A stretch of 64,000 nucleotides of DNA from Spirosoma sp. KUDC1026 (lineage in GTDB: Bacteria; Bacteroidota; Bacteroidia; Cytophagales; Spirosomataceae), in NCBI RefSeq assembly GCF_013375035.1, contig NZ_CP056032.1, positions 3,514,001 through 3,578,000 on the forward strand, given 5' to 3'. The first letter of the stretch is position 1; each line of letters begins with the position of its first letter. Shown here one piece after another: positions 26,825 to 34,605 of the stretch. Position numbers and translations under genes: made by a program. A model generated the notes under the pieces. That model was not told the origin of the DNA, searched no databases, and worked only from the letters and a program-made list of their open reading frames with translations.

Positions 26825-26847
26825 CCGCAGGGCCGTCAGGCTCTGGT

Positions 26848-26909
26848 CCGTAGCCCCCTGAAGAGAGAGCATGACGCAAATAAACCGCTCCCCCTTCAGG
26901 GGGCTACGG
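26848..26909. repeat. 62-bp palindromic element with perfect 16-bp arms
   Basis: CCGTAGCCCCCTGAAG (26848-26863) and its exact complement (26894-26909) flank a 30-bp spacer. It lies 24 bp after the pentad-repeat gene. It could be a terminator stem, but no T-run follows. The C5/G5 'CCCCCTGAAG...CTTCAGGGGG' core looks like a REP-type dispersed element, which can be settled only by searching the genome for copies. Confidence 0.7.
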
Positions 26910-27108
26910 GTAAGGCTAACCCGAACGTAACAGCCCTACGCTATACCGAATTATAAGTTAAACTCTGTGACGGTACACAGCATACTAGCGCAACGCTTTG
27001 TGAGTAAGTCAGATATCCGGCACAGATTCTCGGCCGATCTACAATCCGTAGAAGCGCGTTGTAATGAGTTCCGGGGGTATTTCAGCCGTTTCAATAAACA
27101 ATCGAATC

Positions 27109-28254
27109 ATGCAACCTTTTCAGATCAACGTTTCTCAGGAAATACTCGATGACCTACAGACGCGGCTGGGCAATACGCGCTGGCCCGACGACCTGACGGA
27201 CACTGGCTGGCAGTACGGTACTGACCCGGATTATCTGCGTCAGCTGATACAGTACTGGCAGACTGGCTTTGACTGGCGCAGTCAGGAGAAAGCGCTGAAT
27301 CAGTTTGCTAACTACCGAACCGATGTGGACGGCTATGGACTACACCTGATTAATGAGCGGGGGAAGGGCAACAATCCCATGCCGCTGCTGTTAAGTCATG
27401 GCTGGCCTGATTCGTTTTACCGGTTTTCCAAACTTATTCCGCTCCTGACCGATCCCGTGGCGCATGGAGGGAGCGCCGAAGATGCGTTCGACGTAATCGT
27501 TCCCAGTCTGCCCGGATTTGGTTTTTCGGATAAGTTGCAAAAAACGGGTAATTACAACCAGTGGACGTCTAACCTATTCAATAAACTCATGACCAGCACG
27601 CTGGGCTACGAACAATACGGCGCCCACGGGGGGGATGTGGGAAGTGGCATCACCGAAGCCCTGGCCATGTTGCATCCTGACTCGCTGACCGGTATCCACC
27701 TGATTGACGTACCGTACTGGCGACTGTTTGCCACGAAGCCCGATGAGCTGTCGGAGCCGGAAAAAAAGTACCTGCAGGACGGGCAGCAGTGGCAGATGCA
27801 GGAAGGGGCCTACGCCATGCAGCAGTCAACCAAACCGCAGACACTGGCTTATGGTCTGACCGACTCACCGGTTGGACTGGCGGGCTGGATCGTCGAAAAA
27901 TTCTTTGCTTGGAGCGACACGCGGGGACAGATCGAAAACAGTTACACTAAAGACGAACTGCTGACCAACATCATGATTTACTGGGCGACCGGCACCATTC
28001 GATCGTCGTTTACGCCCTACTGGGATGATAAACAACAGTCCACCGAAGGTGAGTTACCCAAAGTGGCTGTACCAACTGGCATTACTATTTTCCCAAAAGA
28101 TATTGTATCGGCTCCCCGCGCATTTGCCGAGCGGTTTTACAACGTCCAGCACTGGGCTGAGATGCCGCAGGGTGGGCACTTTGCCGCGCTCGAAGAACCC
28201 GAACTGCTGGCTGAAGAACTGCGTACTTTCTTCCGACCGTTACGAAACCGATAA
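27109..28254 (+). CDS. epoxide hydrolase family protein (EHN domain)
   Basis: A 381-aa alpha/beta hydrolase. It has an N-terminal EHN domain (FQINVSQEILDDLQTRLGNTRWPDD) typical of microsomal-type epoxide hydrolases. The oxyanion-hole motif is HGWPDSFYRF. The nucleophile elbow 'AHGGDVGSG' carries the Asp nucleophile. The catalytic His lies in 'EMPQGGHFAALEEPE' near the C-terminus. It likely hydrolyses epoxides to diols. ATG 27109 is chosen because it begins the EHN domain; the upstream extension from 27064 is not family-like. No signal peptide. Confidence 0.9.
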   Translation: MQPFQINVSQEILDDLQTRLGNTRWPDDLTDTGWQYGTDPDYLRQLIQYWQTGFDWRSQEKALNQFANYRTDVDGYGLHLINERGKGNNPMPLLLSHGWPDSFYRFSKLIPLLTDPVAHGGSAEDAFDVIVPSLPGFGFSDKLQKTGNYNQWTSNLFNKLMTSTLGYEQYGAHGGDVGSGITEALAMLHPDSLTGIHLIDVPYWRLFATKPDELSEPEKKYLQDGQQWQMQEGAYAMQQSTKPQTLAYGLTDSPVGLAGWIVEKFFAWSDTRGQIENSYTKDELLTNIMIYWATGTIRSSFTPYWDDKQQSTEGELPKVAVPTGITIFPKDIVSAPRAFAERFYNVQHWAEMPQGGHFAALEEPELLAEELRTFFRPLRNR

Positions 28255-28323
28255 AGTCACTACCTTAGCCAATGGGAAGGCGAGCGACCTGGTTTGGTCA
28301 ATTCCCATCAGCTGTTTACCGAT

Positions 28324-28848
28324 ATGACAACTGCATACATCGAATCCCCGCTGGGTTTAACCCTCATTAAAGGCGACGAGAAAGGCGTTTCTCAAATTTC
28401 CTGCCTGGACGGTGTCTGTGGTGGCCCGGCGCAGGATGGTCTACCACTGGACGAGCCTGTTGCGCAGGCCGCTCAGCAGTTGACGGAATACTTTGCCGGA
28501 ACGCGGCAGACGTTCGATTTTCTGATCAGTCCGGCCGGCACTGCCTTTCAGCAGTCTGTCTGGCAACTACTGCGTGCTGTGCCGTTTGGAACAACGCAGT
28601 CCTACCTGGAGCTGACCCGCCACCTTGGCGACGAAAAAGCCATTCGGGCCGTAGCGGCTGCCAACGGGCGCAATCCGCTCTGGATTGTTGTACCCTGTCA
28701 CCGGATTGTTGGCTCAGACGGGTCGCTGACGGGCTACGCCGGTGGACTCTGGCGGAAAGAATGGTTGTTAAAACACGAAGGTGCCTGGCCGGTTTCAGTG
28801 AAGGGAAAAGCCAGTGCAACGGCTCCCGGTCAATTATCCTTATTCTAA
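28324..28848 (+). CDS. ogt: methylated-DNA--protein-cysteine S-methyltransferase
   Basis: A 174-aa suicide DNA-repair enzyme that takes alkyl groups from O6-alkylguanine. It has an N-terminal ribonuclease-like domain (about 1-85). The DNA-binding HTH domain has 'FQQSVWQLLRAVPFGTTQSY', 'RAVAAANGRNP' and the active-site 'IVVPCHRIVGSDGSLTGYAGG' with the acceptor Cys in PCHR. ATG 28324 is used; the longer frame starts with TTG. It lacks the Ada N-terminal regulator domain. It precedes the metallo-hydrolase gene by 19 bp, but the functions do not obviously connect. Confidence 0.94.
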   Translation: MTTAYIESPLGLTLIKGDEKGVSQISCLDGVCGGPAQDGLPLDEPVAQAAQQLTEYFAGTRQTFDFLISPAGTAFQQSVWQLLRAVPFGTTQSYLELTRHLGDEKAIRAVAAANGRNPLWIVVPCHRIVGSDGSLTGYAGGLWRKEWLLKHEGAWPVSVKGKASATAPGQLSLF

Positions 28849-28867
28849 TTCGCTACTACTCGTTTTC

Positions 28868-29899
28868 ATGTCAACTATTCTGCAGTGTGTTGCCTGCCTG
28901 GGTTTACTGGGGGCTGTCCTGAGCTGTGCGCCCCGTTATAAAGGTCCCGTAAGCGACCATTTCGACGGCAAGAAGTTTTTCAATCCCGGCATGCCCGAAC
29001 GATCATCGGGCGGGGTGCTGAAATGGCTGCTTAACCGGGACAAAGGTCCCTGGCCCGATCAGCCCGACGCCTATATTGGGCCCAGGCCGGCCGCCCGGAT
29101 TGAGGGCGACAGTCTGGTCGTTACGTTCGTTAATCACTCTACGTTTCTGCTGCAAACCAACGGGCTGAATATCCTGACCGATCCGGTCTGGTCCGAACGC
29201 GTTGGTCCTACGTCATGGCTGGGCATCAAACGGCACCGCCCACCCGGACTGAAGTTTGAAGAATTGCCGCCCATCGACGTTGTCCTGTTAAGCCACAACC
29301 ATTATGACCACCTGGATTTACCGACGCTTAAAAAACTGGTAAAAGCCCATAATCCGCTGTTCGTTACCCCGCTGGGAGTATCCTATCTGCCGAAGTCAGT
29401 CGGTGGACGGATTACGAAGGAGCTGGACTGGGGCGATACGCTGCGCGTGAACGATAAACTTACGTTGACCTGCACCCAGGCGCAGCATTTCAGTAACCGG
29501 GGCCTCGGCGATCGGGAAGAAACGCTGTGGGCGGGTTATATGCTCGATACGTCATACGGCCTGACATTCTTTTGTGGCGATAGCGGCTACGGACCGCATT
29601 TTAAAAAAATAGCGCAGCAGACCAGTGGTAAACCCATCAAGCTGGCCTTGTTGCCCATCGGTTCATACCGGCCCGAGTGGTTCATGGCACCCGTGCACAT
29701 GTCGCCAGCCGGTGCTGTACAGACACTGCTGGACCTGAACGCCGAACAGGCGGTAGGTATTCATTTTGGTACGTTCCAGCAGGGCGATGATGGCCTGTTT
29801 GAGCCCGTTACCGATCTGAAAAAAGCCTTACAGGAAAAGAAGGTCGACGAGAAACAGTTCATTGTGCCCACCGAAGGAAAAGCAATGGTGTTTAACTAG
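28868..29899 (+). CDS. metallo-beta-lactamase-fold lipoprotein (NAPE-PLD/UlaG-like)
   Basis: A 343-aa protein. A signal sequence ends in 'AVLSCAP', a plausible lipobox with Cys at about residue 20. The metal-binding motif is 'LSHNHYDHLDLPT' (HxHxDH). Further ligands are likely in 'QAQHFSNRG', 'FCGDSGYG' and 'VGIHFGTFQ'. The N-terminal spacing and 'ILTDPVWSERVGP' match the N-acyl-phosphatidylethanolamine phospholipase D-like group of MBL enzymes. It probably cleaves a phosphodiester or lipid in the periplasm. ATG 28868 is chosen over an upstream in-frame GTG at 28814 that would overlap ogt. Confidence 0.87.
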   Translation: MSTILQCVACLGLLGAVLSCAPRYKGPVSDHFDGKKFFNPGMPERSSGGVLKWLLNRDKGPWPDQPDAYIGPRPAARIEGDSLVVTFVNHSTFLLQTNGLNILTDPVWSERVGPTSWLGIKRHRPPGLKFEELPPIDVVLLSHNHYDHLDLPTLKKLVKAHNPLFVTPLGVSYLPKSVGGRITKELDWGDTLRVNDKLTLTCTQAQHFSNRGLGDREETLWAGYMLDTSYGLTFFCGDSGYGPHFKKIAQQTSGKPIKLALLPIGSYRPEWFMAPVHMSPAGAVQTLLDLNAEQAVGIHFGTFQQGDDGLFEPVTDLKKALQEKKVDEKQFIVPTEGKAMVFN

Positions 29900-29971
29900 C
29901 AGAAAATACCGTAACGCTTAGGTGGATAGCTAAGTAGAGTTATCTTGTGGTTTGCTTAACTACATACCAGG

Positions 29972-30478
29972 ATGTTCACTCAAGTGCAAATTCGTCGGTT
30001 AATCATTGCCTTAATGATGCTTACGGCTCTAATGAGTCTGGGGATTATGTTACTAGTTACATCCGCATTTATCCTGCCGGACGATACTTTCTCTCACCAG
30101 AAAAATGGGGCTGTTGGAGAATGTGAGATATATGTTGAAGAACCGGAACCTCCAGTTTTAAACACGGAGCAACTACATGGACAAAAAATATTCATGGCTA
30201 ACTGCGCCCAGTGCCATTCGGTAGCTGGTGATATTATTGTCGGGCCGGGGCTTATGGGGGTTACCGATCGCGTTCCGAGCGAGGCCTGGCTACGAGCTTG
30301 GATTCGAAATTCCCAGCAGGTAATTGCGTCAGGCGATTTATACGGTCGGATTGCTCACGAAAAGTTCGGTAACATAACCATGCACAGTTTTACGATGCTG
30401 ACCGATGCTGATATACATTCTATTTTGTCCTATATAAATGCTGCAAGCCCCCCAAATGGTGTAGCAGGAGGTCAGTAG
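29972..30478 (+). CDS. mono-haem c-type cytochrome, membrane-anchored
   Basis: A 168-aa protein. One N-terminal hydrophobic segment (about 9-35) serves as anchor or signal. The haem c motif is 'NCAQCHSV' (CxxCH), and the likely axial Met lies in 'ITMHSFTMLTD'. The C-terminal helix (ADIHSILSYI) matches class I cytochrome c. It transfers electrons in the periplasm. No oxidase or dehydrogenase gene is adjacent, so the partner is unknown. Confidence 0.88.
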   Translation: MFTQVQIRRLIIALMMLTALMSLGIMLLVTSAFILPDDTFSHQKNGAVGECEIYVEEPEPPVLNTEQLHGQKIFMANCAQCHSVAGDIIVGPGLMGVTDRVPSEAWLRAWIRNSQQVIASGDLYGRIAHEKFGNITMHSFTMLTDADIHSILSYINAASPPNGVAGGQ

Positions 30479-30486
30479 AAACGTCA

Positions 30487-30513
30487 TTGATTCCAGACGA
30501 TTCTGTACTTTTG
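30487..30513 (+). promoter_or_regulatory. predicted short-leader promoter of the alaA-like gene
   Basis: TTG (30487-30489), a 16-bp spacer, then a perfect TACTTTTG -7 box (30506-30513). The ATG at 30518 follows after 4 nt. Transcription would start at or next to the start codon, giving a leaderless or near-leaderless mRNA. Confidence 0.5.
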
Positions 30514-30517
30514 CGGC

Positions 30518-31743
30518 ATGGAACCGTCCGGCATAGAAATCAAGAAAAGTGATCGGCTTGAGCACCTTAAATACGACATTCGGGGGCCGATCTACGAAAA
30601 AGCCCTTGAACTGGAGAGTCAGGGGTATAAAATTATCAGCCTGAACATTGGCAACCCAGCTACGTTTGGTTTCGACGCGCCCGACGAAATTGTCCATGAT
30701 ATTATCCTGAACATCCGGAACGCGCAGGGCTACGCCGATTCGCGGGGGCTGTTTGCCGCCCGGAAGGCGGTGATGCACTACACGCAGAACCTCGGTGTTC
30801 CCGGCATTACGATCAACGATATTTACATCGGCAACGGGGTCAGTGAACTGATCATGCTGTCGATGCAGGCGTTGCTGAACGAGGGCGATGAGGTGCTGCT
30901 ACCCTCACCGGATTACCCGCTCTGGACGGCGTCGGTAGCGTTTTGTGGCGGTAAACCTGTTCACTACGTCTGCGACGAAGCGGCCGGCTGGAACCCCGAT
31001 CTGGTCGATCTGGAAAGTAAGATCACCTCCCGTACACGCGCCATCGTGGTTATCAACCCCAACAATCCAACCGGAGCGGTGTACGATCAATCGGTGCTGG
31101 AAGGGATTGCCCGCATCGCCGAGCGGCACAAGCTAATTATTTTCGCCGACGAGATTTACGACCGGATTCTCTACGATGGAGCGCTGCATCACCCTATGTC
31201 CAAGCTGGTTCATGAGACACTCTGCATCACCATGGGCGGCTTATCAAAGAACTACCGGGCAGCTGGTTTTCGGGGGGGTGGCTTATTCTGAGCGGGGCAC
31301 GCCAGCGGGCGAAATCATACATCGAGGGGCTGACATTGCTGGCCAGTATGCGCCTGTGTGCCAACGTGCCGACCCAATACGCTATTCAGACGGCGCTGGG
31401 CGGTTATCAGAGTATCAATGACTTAATTCTGCCAACTGGACGTCTGCACCGACAGATCATGCTGGCCTACGACCGGATGCGCGCCATCCCCGGTATTACG
31501 TGCGTTAAGCCCCAGGGTGCCCTGTACATCTTCCCCCGAATTGATCTGAGTCAGTTCCGGCTGATTGACGATCACGACTTTGTGTATAATCTGCTGGTGG
31601 AGCAGAAAGTACTGGTTGTGGCGGGAACGGGCTTCAACTACATCCACAACGATCACTTCCGGATCGTCTGCCTGCCCACGGTTGATGAACTGAACATTGC
31701 CCTGGACCGAATCGAAGCCTTCCTGGAAAGCCGCCGAAAGTGA
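30518..31743 (+). pseudogene. alaA: AlaA-type alanine/valine aminotransferase, frameshifted
   Basis: A PLP-dependent class I aminotransferase very like E. coli AlaA (glutamate-pyruvate transaminase). The first frame (30518-31291) carries 'DIRGPIYEKALELE', 'NIGNPATFGFDAPDEI', 'GYADSRGL', 'INPNNPTGAVY' and the PLP-lysine region 'GGLSKNYRAAGFRGG'. It then ends early. The rest (WLILSGARQRAKSYIEGL ... LASMRLCANVPTQYAIQTALGGYQS) continues in another frame to 31743. The break is at a run of seven G (31272-31278). One extra G restores 'FRGGWLILSG' and a product of about 408 aa. All other residues look intact, so it may be a homopolymer sequencing error, a recent mutation or slippage. Confidence 0.9.
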
Positions 31744-31814
31744 TTATCATGAATTAATTATGCTTTCACGTTTCCCGGAATTAGTACAGAGCAGGCTTCA
31801 ACGGATGATAGTTA

Positions 31815-32108
31815 TTACAGACTTTTCAGCCGTTTCATAAACGGCTGAAAAGCTGGTTTTAACTCTTCAAACAAAGGGTTGTTCCGGTGTTTGAGCATGA
31901 CCTCGCTGAACAGTTTCAGGCCCAGCGCGAATTCTGCCGCCTGCGCTTTGTCGCCGAAGGGATCTTTTTCTTGCAGGCGTTCGATAATGCTAAATAGCTC
32001 GTCGTGATTGTCAACCGTCAGGTCCAGTTGCTTATTCGATACGGGTTCGCCTGATGCAAGTCGGACGGGCGTAAGTGTCAGATGGTAGGTGTTTACTTTC
32101 TTTTCCAT
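31815..32108 (-). CDS. DUF3861 family protein
   Basis: A 97-aa soluble protein. The pattern 'YHLTLTPVRLASGEP', 'DLTVDNHDELFSIIERLQEKDPFG' and 'FALGLKLFSEVMLKHRNNPLFEELKPAFQPFMKRLK' matches DUF3861 over its full length. The function is unknown. It is a single gene, facing the flanking genes on the opposite strand. Confidence 0.82.
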   Translation of the reverse strand: MEKKVNTYHLTLTPVRLASGEPVSNKQLDLTVDNHDELFSIIERLQEKDPFGDKAQAAEFALGLKLFSEVMLKHRNNPLFEELKPAFQPFMKRLKSL

Positions 32109-32345
32109 AGTGAGTATTATTTACTTGTGACGTTGGCTGGGCACCAGTCTTGCCAATGCCTTGGGGTAACAACATTGAACACAAGATAGAAGTTGCCCCA
32201 CCGGAAGATGCCGTTTGTACGATTACCATCAGGGCTCTGTTAATCGGTAGTGTTTGGTGAAATCTTGCCTAAGTGTTGCGAATAATTGCCGCTGTAGGGA
32301 ATAACCGCTATTTTGTTCCGGTATAACTAATTCCTACAGCACTAC

Positions 32346-33533
32346 ATGGATTTCTCGAAGACCCGGCGCGGCACTGCAGCCGTCTGGGCGGGGGAGACCG
32401 AACCGTTTTACGACGGCGCAACCACCCCGCCCATTGTTAACAGTGTCACCTACGCTTACAAGGACCTCGACGAATGGTATTCGGTTGCTACCGGCAACGC
32501 CGAAGGACACATCTACAGCCGGAACACCAACCCGACGGTTCACGTACTCGAAGAGAAAATCCGGATTCTGGAAGGCGCCGAGGCTGCTACGTCCTTTGCT
32601 ACCGGTATGGGGGCCATCAGCAATACACTGTTTTCTCTGCTCGGACCCGGCAAACGAGTGGTCTCCATCAAAGACACCTACGGCGGTACCAGCCGGCTTT
32701 TTCTCGACTTTTTACCTCATTACCAGGTTAACGTAACACTCTGCGACACGACCGATTACGACGCGCTGGCGGCCGAAATCGCTAAAGGCTGCGACGTACT
32801 GTACCTGGAAACCCCCACCAATCCGACGCTGAAAATCGTGGACATCCGGCGGCTGGCGATGGTAGCCAAGCGGGTGGGGGCGGTGGTGGTCGTGGATAAT
32901 ACGTTTGCTACGCCCATCAATCAGAATCCGTTGCGACTGGGGGCTGATCTGGTAGTGCACAGCGCCACGAAATTCCTCTGTGGCCACTCCGACGCGATGG
33001 GTGGACTGCTGTGCGGCAAGAAAGAGCTGGTAGAGAAAGTTTTCCGGTTCCGGGAGATCAACGGTGCCAGTCTCCAGGCCGAACCGGCTTATCTCATTGC
33101 CCGGGGTATGAAAACATTGGAACTGCGTATCGAACGTCAGAACGCGTCGGCGCTTAAGATTGCCCACTTTCTCAAAAGTCATCCTAAAGTTGCCGATGTA
33201 TTTTACCCTGGTCTGGAGACGCACGCGGGGTACGCCATCGCCAGTGAACAGATGACCGGTTTCGGTGGCGTGATGAGTTTCTCGCTCCGGGCGGGCTATG
33301 ATGCGGTGAAGCGATTCCTGCCGTCGCTGCAATACGTGCACCTGGCGGCCAGTCTGGGGTCGGTGAGTACGCTGGCGGGTCCGCCCCGCACGACGAGCCA
33401 CGTTGAGCTGACGGAGGCTCAGCGCGCGCAACTCGGTATTCCTGAAGGGCTGATTCGTTACTCGGTCGGTATCGAAAACGTCGAAGACCTGATTAATGAC
33501 CTGAGCCAGGCGCTGGCAAGTGTATACCCCTGA
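32346..33533 (+). CDS. Cys/Met metabolism PLP-dependent enzyme (cystathionine gamma-synthase/lyase family)
   Basis: A 395-aa fold-type I PLP enzyme. It has 'YSRNTNPTVHVLEEKI', 'ATSFATGMGAISNTLFSLL', 'YLETPTNPTLKIVD' and the Schiff-base lysine in 'VVHSATKFLCGHSDAMGG'. 'SLGSVSTLAGPPRTTSH' near the end matches the substrate-binding loop (SLGG/SLA.PxxTTH). It acts on homoserine- or cysteine-type substrates; gamma-synthase, gamma-lyase and sulfhydrylase cannot be told apart here. It is followed at 21 bp by two serine hydrolases, probably in one transcript. Confidence 0.88.
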   Translation: MDFSKTRRGTAAVWAGETEPFYDGATTPPIVNSVTYAYKDLDEWYSVATGNAEGHIYSRNTNPTVHVLEEKIRILEGAEAATSFATGMGAISNTLFSLLGPGKRVVSIKDTYGGTSRLFLDFLPHYQVNVTLCDTTDYDALAAEIAKGCDVLYLETPTNPTLKIVDIRRLAMVAKRVGAVVVVDNTFATPINQNPLRLGADLVVHSATKFLCGHSDAMGGLLCGKKELVEKVFRFREINGASLQAEPAYLIARGMKTLELRIERQNASALKIAHFLKSHPKVADVFYPGLETHAGYAIASEQMTGFGGVMSFSLRAGYDAVKRFLPSLQYVHLAASLGSVSTLAGPPRTTSHVELTEAQRAQLGIPEGLIRYSVGIENVEDLINDLSQALASVYP

Positions 33534-33554
33534 CTACCAATCTGAACTCAACCC

Positions 33555-34604
33555 ATGCACCCATTTTTTTACCAGAACCGGCTGGCGTACACGCTGGCTG
33601 GTCTGTGGCTGTCGGCCACGCTGAGTCTGGCCCAGCCAGCCCCTAAAACAACCGACATCAGTGCTCCGCGTCTGACGCAGGAACTGGACCGAATCAGCAA
33701 ACTCGCTAAAGGGAAAGTGGGCGTTAGCGCCGTGCATCTCGAAACGGGACAACGTATCGGTATCAACCGGCAGGATCGTTATGCTATGGCCAGTACGGCT
33801 AAAGTCGCCATCGCTGCGCAACTTTTTCACCTGATGGAGGAGGGGAAGCTGTCGATGATGACGATGGTCGATCTGCAACCGGCCGATCTGCATCCGGGCA
33901 GCGGTACGCTGGAAGTGCTGTTCGCCAAACCTGGCGTGAAACTGTCGGTGCAGAACCTGCTGGAACTGATGATGGTCATCAGCGACAATTCGGCAACGGA
34001 TATACTACTCCGCCTGGCAGGGGGAGCGGGGGCCGTTACGAAGCGGCTGAAAACGCTGGGTATCCAGGACATGACCGTCGACCGAACCATTATTCAGCTC
34101 ATCGCGGATCTGGACGGTGTAACCCTGCCCCCCGAAGATCAGTGGAAAGTAGGCTTTTATAATACCCTTGACCAGAAAATCACGCCCGAATCTCGACGCG
34201 CCAGTCAGGCGAAATTTAAGGACGACCCGCGCGATACAGCAACGCCCGACGCTATGACCGAACTGCTGACCCAGATTTACCGGGGTACCGCCATCAAGCC
34301 CGCCAGCCGCGATACGTTACTGGCCGTCATGGAGCGCTGCCGGGGTGGGGCAAACCGGATGAAAGGCTTCCTGCCGCCCGGAACGGTGGTCGCCCACAAG
34401 ACCGGTTCGCTGGACGGTAATGCCACCGACGATGTAGGGATCATTACGTTGCCCGACGGGGGTGGGCACATTGCACTGACCGTATTTGTCGGTCCGTCGC
34501 CCCAGCCGCTGGCCGAACGGGAACAGACCATCGCTCAGGTAAGCCGCGCCATCTACGACTATTTTCTGTTTCAGTCGCCAACGCTGACAACCCAGGCCCG
34601 CTGA
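33555..34604 (+). CDS. class A beta-lactamase-like serine hydrolase lacking the omega-loop Glu
   Basis: A 349-aa secreted protein with a signal peptide to about residue 26 (LSLAQ). The penicillin-recognising motifs are Ser80-T-A-Lys83, SDN at 143-145 and KTG (HKTGSLDG). The omega-loop segment reads 'VDRTIIQLIAD'. Aligned on the conserved DR, Glu166 of class A enzymes becomes Ile179 and Asn170 becomes Ile183. Without that general base, true penicillin turnover is doubtful. It may be a peptidase, esterase or slow beta-lactam binder. It lies 1 bp before another serine hydrolase. Confidence 0.85.
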   Translation: MHPFFYQNRLAYTLAGLWLSATLSLAQPAPKTTDISAPRLTQELDRISKLAKGKVGVSAVHLETGQRIGINRQDRYAMASTAKVAIAAQLFHLMEEGKLSMMTMVDLQPADLHPGSGTLEVLFAKPGVKLSVQNLLELMMVISDNSATDILLRLAGGAGAVTKRLKTLGIQDMTVDRTIIQLIADLDGVTLPPEDQWKVGFYNTLDQKITPESRRASQAKFKDDPRDTATPDAMTELLTQIYRGTAIKPASRDTLLAVMERCRGGANRMKGFLPPGTVVAHKTGSLDGNATDDVGIITLPDGGGHIALTVFVGPSPQPLAEREQTIAQVSRAIYDYFLFQSPTLTTQAR

Positions 34605-34605
34605 G

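Noticed and set aside
26848-26909. Terminal repeat of an IS3 element (shared CCCCCT core)
   Set aside because: Both arms are complete and symmetric around a 30-bp spacer with no transposase; the similarity to IS3 ends is limited to the C-run.
32712-33431. 239-codon open frame antisense to the Cys/Met PLP enzyme
   Set aside because: Complement of a strongly conserved PLP enzyme; the translation is Arg/Gln/His-rich with no motif.
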